Assembly (NCBI GenBank): GCA_031553775.1
Contig: JAVBLA010000034.1
Coordinates: forward strand, 1-49,404
Length of the DNA stretch: 49,404 bases
DNA from: JAISFI01 sp031553775
Lineage (GTDB): Bacteria; Bacteroidota; Bacteroidia; Bacteroidales; Azobacteroidaceae
Direction of reading: 5' to 3'
The stretch's first letter is position 1; each line of letters starts with the position of its first letter. The translations under genes were made by a program, and so were the position numbers. The notes under the pieces are model-generated. The model made no database searches and had not been told where the DNA came from. It saw only the letters and a list, made by a program, of their open reading frames with translations. Positions 25,759 to 31,779 of the stretch are shown in pieces.

Positions 25759-26007
25759 CTATGCCAAATTTTCAATGAGAGAATCTTGCTTCAAATTTGT
25801 TTGGAATTGATCTGAAATTATCCACTTAAACATTGGTTCTTCGGGTGGTAAACCTTTCTTAGCAAAGAATGCCATCAAACAGATAATATTCATCCCTTTT
25901 GTTCCCATAGCAATCGTTAAAAAACGTATTAGGAGTAGTTTTATTCTGTTATTATCTATTTTTTTTATTCCGGTATTTAAATTCCTAAAATACAATAATC
26001 TGCACAT
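25759..26007 (-). CDS. Possible small protein upstream of the giant gene
   Basis: The frame from ATG 26007 encodes 82 residues, with a hydrophobic middle (LLLIRFLTIAMGTKGMNIICLMAFFA) and a polar tail ending SLIENLA. It starts 13 bp after the TACCTTTG box at 26020-26027 and ends 80 bp before the giant start. It could be a leader or small membrane peptide, a fragment of a lost gene, or chance. I do not recognise it. Confidence 0.3.
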   Translation of the reverse strand: MCRLLYFRNLNTGIKKIDNNRIKLLLIRFLTIAMGTKGMNIICLMAFFAKKGLPPEEPMFKWIISDQFQTNLKQDSLIENLA

Positions 26008-26019
26008 TAAAAAACTTTG

Positions 26020-26027
26020 CAAAGGTA
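26020..26027 (-). promoter_or_regulatory. -7 box upstream of the small frame and giant gene
   Basis: The minus strand reads TACCTTTG. If used, the giant gene would have a leader of about 335 nt containing the small reading frame. A second match (TAACTTTG) lies at 26170-26177. Confidence 0.4.
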
Positions 26028-26457
26028 AAGAAAAATAATAAAATACCTATTTTTCGATGTTGCTTTATTTTTCAAAACATAGATGTCCTAAAAAAAATAC
26101 TTCCGCGTTGCGGTTTTGCCCAGATCTTGAGCTTTTATTTTACCACAAAATACACGATATAAGCGGGTACAAAGTTACTCCTAAGTGCATTCTATAAATT
26201 CGGAACGACCAAAATAATTATTTCTTTTTTTTGTAACTTTTCTTTCAACTGTTTTGTTTTTTGGAAAAAATAAAATAAAAATGGCTTTTTTAGAGAAAAG
26301 TGATTCTAAAAAACGGTTTGTGAAACTATGCGCACGTTTTCGTTAAACGATGAGCAGAAGCAAAATTTATTTTGATTATGCGCGTGGTTATTCAAATTTA
26401 CCCGCTTCGCGGACATGTTATAAGTACAGTATATGATGGTTTTGTTTTAAAAGAATT

Positions 26458-28356
26458 TTAGATAGAAGCTTCATTCATTTCATTAATAATATTTTTCCCT
26501 TTGGCCGAGTAGAGGAACTCTATCCGGTCTTTATAAGCTTCCTCTATTTTTCCGCGGACGATTTTCAGGGTACTGTTCATCATCTGGTTTTGTTCCGTAA
26601 AAGCTTCCGGGAGAACGGCTATGGCGGCAGGTAACCATCGTTCGGGAAATTGTCCGGTATATATACCATCGGATTTATAGCGGTTGAATACTTCCTGTAT
26701 TTTTAGCAGAGCCAGCGATTTGGCTTCATTACTATTCCAATCCAATTCCGGTTTTACCCGTTTAACATAGGCTTTCAGGTTTTCTTTATTAGGGACTACC
26801 AAAGCGATGGTGTACGGATCCTGGTTGTTGTGCAACATCATCTGGTCGATGTACTTTGTTTTTTCCACGATGGCTTCTTCTATTCCTTCCGGACTGTATT
26901 TTTCTCCGTCGCTGCTAATCAAGAGGCTTTTGAAACGTCCCAATACATACAGGAAATTATCTGCATCCAAGTAACCCATATCGCCGGTGTACAGCCATCC
27001 TTCTTTCACTGTATCTGCTGTGGCTGCAGGATTTTTCCAATAGCCTAACATCACGTTTTCTCCGCGGACGACAATTTCTCCTTTTTCTCCCAAGGGCAAC
27101 TCATTTCCTTCATTGTCACAGATTTTCAGGTCCAGGTTACTGACTAAGAACCCGGAAGAACCTAATTTATGGCGTTGGGGGGCATTAGCAGAGATAATCG
27201 GGGTGGCTTCTGAGAGTCCGTATCCCTGGAACATCGGGATGCCGAGAGCATAGAAAAAGCGTTGGAGTTCGATATCCAACAAGGCTCCTCCACCGATAAA
27301 ATACTGAAGATTCCCACCGAATGATTCCCTTATTTTTGAGAAAAGGATTTTATCGTAAACAGATAGCAGGGCTTTTTTCCAGTAATTGCCCATTCCTCCT
27401 TTGTTCCATCCCTCCTTGTTATAGGAATAAGCAATATGGAGGGCATGTTTGAAAAGTTTTTCCGTTAAAGGGCCTTTGGCTTTGATTCCGGATTCGATAT
27501 TTTTTCTGAAATTTTTAGCTAGAGCCGGTACGCTCATGATGATGTGTGGCTTAAACTCTTTGATATTCAGCGGGATATTTTTCAACGACTCGATCGGTGT
27601 TTTCCCTTGCTGAACGGTTGCCACATTGGCTCCGTATGCCATGAAGGTATAAAAGCCGGCTACATGGGCGAAACAATGGTCGAGTGGGAGGATGATCAGT
27701 GTCCCCCATTCGGGAGGAAGATTGATGAGCGACATCGCCTGCTCTACATTGGCCGTATAATTCCGGTGGGACAGCATAATTCCTTTCGGATCGGCAGTTG
27801 TACCAGAGGTATAACTGATATTGGCCATATTGTTTCCTTGTACAGAACTATAAGTCTCTTTGAATTTTTCCTGGTTTTCTGCTAACCATTTGCTTCCGTC
27901 TGTCCGCACTTTTTCGATCGAAACCTCTTTGCTGTCGTATGCGTCCTGCGGATCGAGGATAATAACTTTTTCTATACCGGGCAGTTCCCTGAGGATATTC
28001 CGTACCTTTTTCAGCTGGGCTCCGGATACGATGATGTATTTGCTTTCGGAATGTTTCAGGCGGAAAACCAGGTCGTTGCTTTCTTCTAGTTTGATGGACA
28101 ACGGGATGTTGATTGCTCCGGCATACAATATCGCTAATTCTGCAATTATCCAGTCGTTCCGGCCTTCGGAAAGCAAGGCGATTTTATCTCCTTTGGAGAG
28201 TCCGAGGTGTATCAGTCCGGCAGACAGTTTATATACTTCCTCCCGTGTTTGTGCATAGGTGAGCGGTTCAAAAACATCTGTTTTTTTCTCCCACAGGAAA
28301 GTGTTACCGGAAAATTTCTCCACACTTTCTTCAAACAAACGGATAATTGTTTTCAT
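26458..28356 (-). CDS. AMP-forming long-chain acyl-CoA ligase (FadD/FACS family)
   Basis: This 632-residue adenylate-forming enzyme activates fatty acids to acyl-CoA through an acyl-AMP intermediate. Visible motifs are the P-loop SYTSGTTADPKGIMLSHRNY near residues 180-199, the substrate-gating GYGLSEATPIISANAP near 380-395, and the YTGDMGYLDADNFLYVLGRFKSLLISSDGEKYSPEGIE segment with the hinge and catalytic-loop residues. Length fits the bacterial long-chain group related to Bacteroides FadD-like proteins. It stands alone with its own -7 box and has no fatty-acid genes beside it. Chain-length preference is not readable. Confidence 0.93.
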   Translation of the reverse strand: MKTIIRLFEESVEKFSGNTFLWEKKTDVFEPLTYAQTREEVYKLSAGLIHLGLSKGDKIALLSEGRNDWIIAELAILYAGAINIPLSIKLEESNDLVFRLKHSESKYIIVSGAQLKKVRNILRELPGIEKVIILDPQDAYDSKEVSIEKVRTDGSKWLAENQEKFKETYSSVQGNNMANISYTSGTTADPKGIMLSHRNYTANVEQAMSLINLPPEWGTLIILPLDHCFAHVAGFYTFMAYGANVATVQQGKTPIESLKNIPLNIKEFKPHIIMSVPALAKNFRKNIESGIKAKGPLTEKLFKHALHIAYSYNKEGWNKGGMGNYWKKALLSVYDKILFSKIRESFGGNLQYFIGGGALLDIELQRFFYALGIPMFQGYGLSEATPIISANAPQRHKLGSSGFLVSNLDLKICDNEGNELPLGEKGEIVVRGENVMLGYWKNPAATADTVKEGWLYTGDMGYLDADNFLYVLGRFKSLLISSDGEKYSPEGIEEAIVEKTKYIDQMMLHNNQDPYTIALVVPNKENLKAYVKRVKPELDWNSNEAKSLALLKIQEVFNRYKSDGIYTGQFPERWLPAAIAVLPEAFTEQNQMMNSTLKIVRGKIEEAYKDRIEFLYSAKGKNIINEMNEASI

Positions 28357-28376
28357 TGTACATTTTTTTAGAAAGG

Positions 28377-28384
28377 CAAAGATA
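28377..28384 (-). promoter_or_regulatory. -7 box of the acyl-CoA ligase gene
   Basis: The minus strand reads TATCTTTG, 20 bp before the ligase ATG at 28356. Confidence 0.55.
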
Positions 28385-28434
28385 TAATAAGTATTTTCAA
28401 ATTGTACTCCGGTGTCGAAATTTTAAGAAGAATG

Positions 28435-28465
28435 TTGTATAATCCGAAAAATGTTTTTATCTTTG
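28435..28465 (+). promoter_or_regulatory. Promoter of tRNA-Asn
   Basis: TTG at 28435-28437 and TATCTTTG at 28458-28465 are separated by 20 bp, matching the Bacteroidetes TTTG-N19/20-TAnnTTTG arrangement. The tRNA begins 29 bp after the -7 box. Confidence 0.65.
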
Positions 28466-28493
28466 CACCGCATTTGAGAAAATGTGGTTATTT

Positions 28494-28567
28494 TCTTCCT
28501 TAGCTCAGTCGGTTAGAGCATCTGACTGTTAATCAGAGGGTCCTTGGGTCAAGTCCAAGAGGAAGAG
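28494..28567 (+). tRNA. tRNA-Asn (anticodon GTT)
   Basis: The 74-nt gene has acceptor TCTTCCT pairing perfectly with AGGAAGA and discriminator G. The D arm is GCTC..GAGC, the anticodon stem CTGAC/ATCAG holds GTT, and the T arm is CTTGG-GTCAAGT-CCAAG. CCA is not encoded. It sits between the acyl-CoA ligase and the end of the PUL, with its own promoter and terminator. Confidence 0.97.
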
Positions 28568-28570
28568 CGG

Positions 28571-28607
28571 AAAAAAGCAGTTGTAACTTTGTTGCAGCTG
28601 CTTTTTT
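28571..28607 (+). terminator. Rho-independent terminator of tRNA-Asn
   Basis: AAAAAAGCAGTTGTAAC pairs with GTTGCAGCTGCTTTTTT (17 bp including G-U pairs) around a 3-nt loop and ends in a T run. Its arms resemble those of the tRNA-Ser terminator at 195-224. Confidence 0.85.
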
Positions 28608-28771
28608 AATTTGAAATGAAATATTTTTTCAATTGGTGACAATTTATTTCCGGTTTATTTTCGTTCGCTTTTTTATGCATATATAGGGGAACTGGATCGA
28701 ATAACTAAGAAAAGCCAATTGCTGAATTTGATGTGAGTGGCTATTGGAGGATGAAACTTGTTATTCAATGC

Positions 28772-28825
28772 GAGGGTCACCGGACTCAAAGGCCTGTTAT
28801 TGTTCATCAACAGCCGGTGACCCTC
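28772..28825. terminator. 12-bp perfect inverted repeat at the 3' end of the PUL
   Basis: GAGGGTCACCGG (28772-28783) and CCGGTGACCCTC (28814-28825) can pair, and an inner CTGTT/AACAG stem extends the hairpin. It lies 41 bp beyond the last PUL stop. There is a T-rich stretch on the plus-strand side but none directly after it on the PUL strand. It may be a 3' stabilising or transcription-ending structure rather than a classical terminator. Confidence 0.5.
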
Positions 28826-28865
28826 TACATTGTTTTATTTATTTTTGCTCAAAGAAATGCGATAG

Positions 28866-30224
28866 TTATTTAACCATCACTTTCTGAATATAATCTTTAC
28901 CATCGTATTTTACTTTCAAAACATAGACACCATTAGATACATTTTTGCCGGAAATACCTTTCCCGCAGATATCAAACAGGGTGACTGATTGGATTTTATT
29001 ATTCACTTCAGCAACGACTTCGATAGTGCTGTCTGTTGTTATCACTTTGAAAGGAGCGATGACGATGTCCTCAATTCCTGAACCAAACGGGATGACACGC
29101 ATTTTCATGGTATTCAGATTCACCTTGATGGTATAAACACCGGGAGTTGTTACTCCGAATTTGAAATCATTGGGACTGCTTTCGTAAGGACGATAATTCA
29201 GATCGTAATCTGTGTTAATTTCAAAATTAATATCGTTGTCCAGCGGGTTAATCGAATTACTCCATATACCTTTTACATTTTGGAATTTAAATTGACCGCC
29301 ATTGTCTGTATACAGATTTCCGCTCCATGTAAATTCGCCCATTGCTGTTCTGTCCATTTCTATTGCCTGTTCGTTATCCCAGCCGGCATCAGTTCCGCTA
29401 CCTGCAATATACAATACGCTTAAATCAGGATTGTTGATGGTATTTCCTCGTTCTATACGCATTTTCATTGTATTCAGGTTTACTTTAATGGTATATACAT
29501 CTGTAGTTGTTACCTTGAATTTGAAGTCGTTTTCGCTGGACTCCAATGGTCTGTAATTCAAGTCGTAATCGGTGTCAAGCATAAATTCGAGATCGCCATC
29601 TAACGGGTTAACGGTATTGCTCCATACTCCTTTTACATTCAGGAATTTCATCTCATTCCCATTGGTATTGTACAATTCTCCGCTCCAGATAAAGATCCCC
29701 TTCGTCACTTTTGTCATTTCAACCGGATTGTCTTTGTCCCAGTTGCCTTCTTCGTTTGTGCCACTTCCAACCATGTACAGTTGGTTCAGATTGATAGGAG
29801 CAGGTCCGTCTAATGCACAAGTCATTTTCATTGTATTCAGGTTAACATGAAGTGTATAAACGCCTGTTTCTGCGACTTGGAATGCATTGTCATTTGGACC
29901 GCCTGTAAATTCATAAATATCTGTTTCTTCACCCAGAGTCAGGACTAAATGCCCCGGAACATCAAACCTGCAGGTAATGCTAGGACTCCAATCATTTTTG
30001 ACGAGAAATTTGAAACGGACCTGGCCGTTATCTCCGGTATCTTTACCTTTCAAAGTTCCTGTCCATGCAAAGATGCCATCCTCTACTTTGGTCAATGGAA
30101 TCCCATTGGGAGTCCACCCAACATCAGTTGCATTTCCGGTAAGGTACAGATTGTCATAACTGGCGGCAGATGTGAAACCCAATACCAAAAACAACCCCAA
30201 TAATAAAAAAGTCATTTTTTTCAT
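28866..30224 (-). CDS. Three SusE/SusF-type carbohydrate-binding modules with T9SS sorting domain
   Basis: This 452-residue secreted binding protein has a signal peptide (residues 1-21, ending TSAAS, no lipobox cysteine). Three SusE/F-like beta-sandwich modules follow at about 22-145, 146-260 and 265-375, each opening with LY(L/M/I)xG..T..GW/GNW and closing with a YT(I/L)xVNLNTMKM strand. A type A-like T9SS C-terminal domain (SVTLFDICGKGISG...GVYVLKVKYDGKDYIQKVMVK) ends it. Modules 2 and 3 are closest to each other, while module 1 closely resembles the N-terminal module of the adjacent esterase. Canonical SusE/SusF are lipoproteins, so secretion by T9SS is an unusual route. It is the last gene of the PUL. 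Confidence 0.8.
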   Translation of the reverse strand: MKKMTFLLLGLFLVLGFTSAASYDNLYLTGNATDVGWTPNGIPLTKVEDGIFAWTGTLKGKDTGDNGQVRFKFLVKNDWSPSITCRFDVPGHLVLTLGEETDIYEFTGGPNDNAFQVAETGVYTLHVNLNTMKMTCALDGPAPINLNQLYMVGSGTNEEGNWDKDNPVEMTKVTKGIFIWSGELYNTNGNEMKFLNVKGVWSNTVNPLDGDLEFMLDTDYDLNYRPLESSENDFKFKVTTTDVYTIKVNLNTMKMRIERGNTINNPDLSVLYIAGSGTDAGWDNEQAIEMDRTAMGEFTWSGNLYTDNGGQFKFQNVKGIWSNSINPLDNDINFEINTDYDLNYRPYESSPNDFKFGVTTPGVYTIKVNLNTMKMRVIPFGSGIEDIVIAPFKVITTDSTIEVVAEVNNKIQSVTLFDICGKGISGKNVSNGVYVLKVKYDGKDYIQKVMVK

Positions 30225-30309
30225 GATGTAACAATTTTAAAAATTAAACAATAAATAAATTAGTTTAGTAAGATGAATTATATTCTGAAAAAATTGTCTG
30301 CAGTTTTTC

Positions 30310-31758
30310 CTATATGTATATCTTCAATAGACTACAGTTATTATTTTTTTTGACTTCGATGAAATAGATCCCTTTATCTAACAATGGCAAAGTGTATTCT
30401 TTTGAAAGGCAATCACTCTCGTTAATATCCCTAAAAGTGTGCACCAATACTCCTGAAACTGAATACATGTTGACCTGGAGTGCCCCTGATTCCTCCGATT
30501 CAATATATAATTTATTGTTATAATGGTATATTTTAGAAGATTGCGTTTCTTTTATGGTATTTATACCGGAATTAGACTTCCGGACTTTAGAGAATATCCA
30601 GGATAAATAGTCTTCTTGTTTGAATGCCGGTACCCACGAGTCATGGTCTACACCCGGGAATTCGATATATTCAACACTGGCGCCTATTTCTTTTAGTTTT
30701 GCATAGGCAGTCCGTGAATTATTGACTGTGACAACACCATCCGAGCCACCATGGAAAATGCGCCAGTATATGTTTTTTACATTGCTGTTCAATCTTTCTA
30801 CATTAATTCCGCCACAAATCGGCACAGCTGCTGCAAAAATTTCAGGAAAACGGCATACCATATCGAATGTGCCCATTCCACCCATCGATATACCTGTAAT
30901 ATATATCCGGTCTTTATCGATTTCATCCATTTTCAGGTAGGAGTCTATCAGCTCTTTTACCTGTTGTATGGCTGGGGCAATGGCGTAGTCGACAGGAAAT
31001 GTAGTTGCGGTATACGAAGCCGGCTGAGAATTAAAAGGCCAGAAGTAATTGCTTGGGCATTGAGGAAACAACACATAAGCGGGAAAAGCTTTCCTGTTTT
31101 CTGTTTTTGCAAATAAGTCGCCTCCATGTGTCAATTGGTTGCTATTATCCGAACCTCTTTCACCTGCTCCATGCAGGAAGATTATCAAAGGATATTTCGT
31201 GTCTTTCTCTGGTGTGAGGGGAGTTAGTTTCCTGTAATTTAGAACGGCACTTCCCGAAGTAACGAATGTTTCTTTGGTGTACTGCTCCAGACCCGGTTCC
31301 ACCGACAGTTTGGTGCATACTATTTTCATGGTATTCAGGTTGACCCGAATGGAATAAGTTCCGGTGGAATCTACCTGAAATGCATTGTCGTATCCATCAC
31401 CGGTGAATACATAAATATCCGCTTCTTCACCGCTCTTTACCAGTAAATGCCCGTTTATATTCACCCGGCAGGTAATTGAAGGGCTCCAATTGTTACCGAC
31501 GATAAATTTGAAACGGACATTACCATTGTCTTCTCCGCTAACCTTGCCTTTCAAAGGTCCTGTCCACGTGAAAACTCCGGTACTTTCTTTGGCCAGTGGA
31601 ATTCCACTGGTAGTCCAGCCTACACTGGTTGCATTTCCGGTAAGGTACAGGTTGTCGTAGACGGCTGCTGACGAAAATGTTAGCAGGCAAAAGATGTTCA
31701 ATAGTAAAAGAGAGACTTTTTTAATTGAAAATTGAGAATTGAGAATTGAAAATGGCAT
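30310..31758 (-). CDS. SusE/F-type binding module fused to a CE1-like esterase, T9SS sorting domain
   Basis: The 482-residue protein has a signal peptide and a SusE/F-like module (residues about 34-145, NLYLTGNATSVGW...VNLNTMKIVC). An alpha/beta-hydrolase of the polyhydroxybutyrate depolymerase/CE1 type covers about 165-395, and a T9SS C-terminal domain ends KGIYFIEVKKNN...LLKIYI. The catalytic triad is visible as Ser291 in GISMGG, Asp340 in HGGSDG and His372 in GVDHDSW, with the oxyanion motif FLHGAGERG. It probably removes acyl groups from the glycan. The first residues (MPFSILNSQFSI) are translated from a TTGARAA-type repeat array, yet this is the only usable start ahead of the hydrophobic core. 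Confidence 0.8.
   Translation of the reverse strand: MPFSILNSQFSIKKVSLLLLNIFCLLTFSSAAVYDNLYLTGNATSVGWTTSGIPLAKESTGVFTWTGPLKGKVSGEDNGNVRFKFIVGNNWSPSITCRVNINGHLLVKSGEEADIYVFTGDGYDNAFQVDSTGTYSIRVNLNTMKIVCTKLSVEPGLEQYTKETFVTSGSAVLNYRKLTPLTPEKDTKYPLIIFLHGAGERGSDNSNQLTHGGDLFAKTENRKAFPAYVLFPQCPSNYFWPFNSQPASYTATTFPVDYAIAPAIQQVKELIDSYLKMDEIDKDRIYITGISMGGMGTFDMVCRFPEIFAAAVPICGGINVERLNSNVKNIYWRIFHGGSDGVVTVNNSRTAYAKLKEIGASVEYIEFPGVDHDSWVPAFKQEDYLSWIFSKVRKSNSGINTIKETQSSKIYHYNNKLYIESEESGALQVNMYSVSGVLVHTFRDINESDCLSKEYTLPLLDKGIYFIEVKKNNNCSLLKIYI
31723..31753. repeat. TTGARAA array forming the 5' coding end of the esterase gene
   Basis: Four 7-bp units (AATTGAA, AATTGAG, AATTGAG, AATTGAA) lie inside the esterase frame right after its ATG (31756-31758), encoding the n-region of the signal peptide. 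Confidence 0.75.
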
Positions 31759-31779
31759 ATTGTTTAGTTGTTTCTGAGG

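Larger units (their letters stand above)
25679..26457. other. A/T-rich gene-poor region upstream of the giant gene
   Basis: About 780 bp carry no convincing conserved gene. They hold two minus-strand -7-like boxes (26020-26027 and 26170-26177), a possible short reading frame at 25759-26007, and small palindromes CCGCgttGCGG near 26104 and CCGCttCGCGG near 26402. Short plus-strand frames of 21 and 28 codons near 26281 and 26348 lack support. The region could be a long 5' leader for the giant gene plus decayed sequence. Confidence 0.5.

Noticed and set aside
26281..26434. Two short plus-strand frames (21 and 28 codons) in the A/T-rich region
   Set aside because: They are very short, have no convincing promoter or ribosome binding site, and contain no recognisable sequence.
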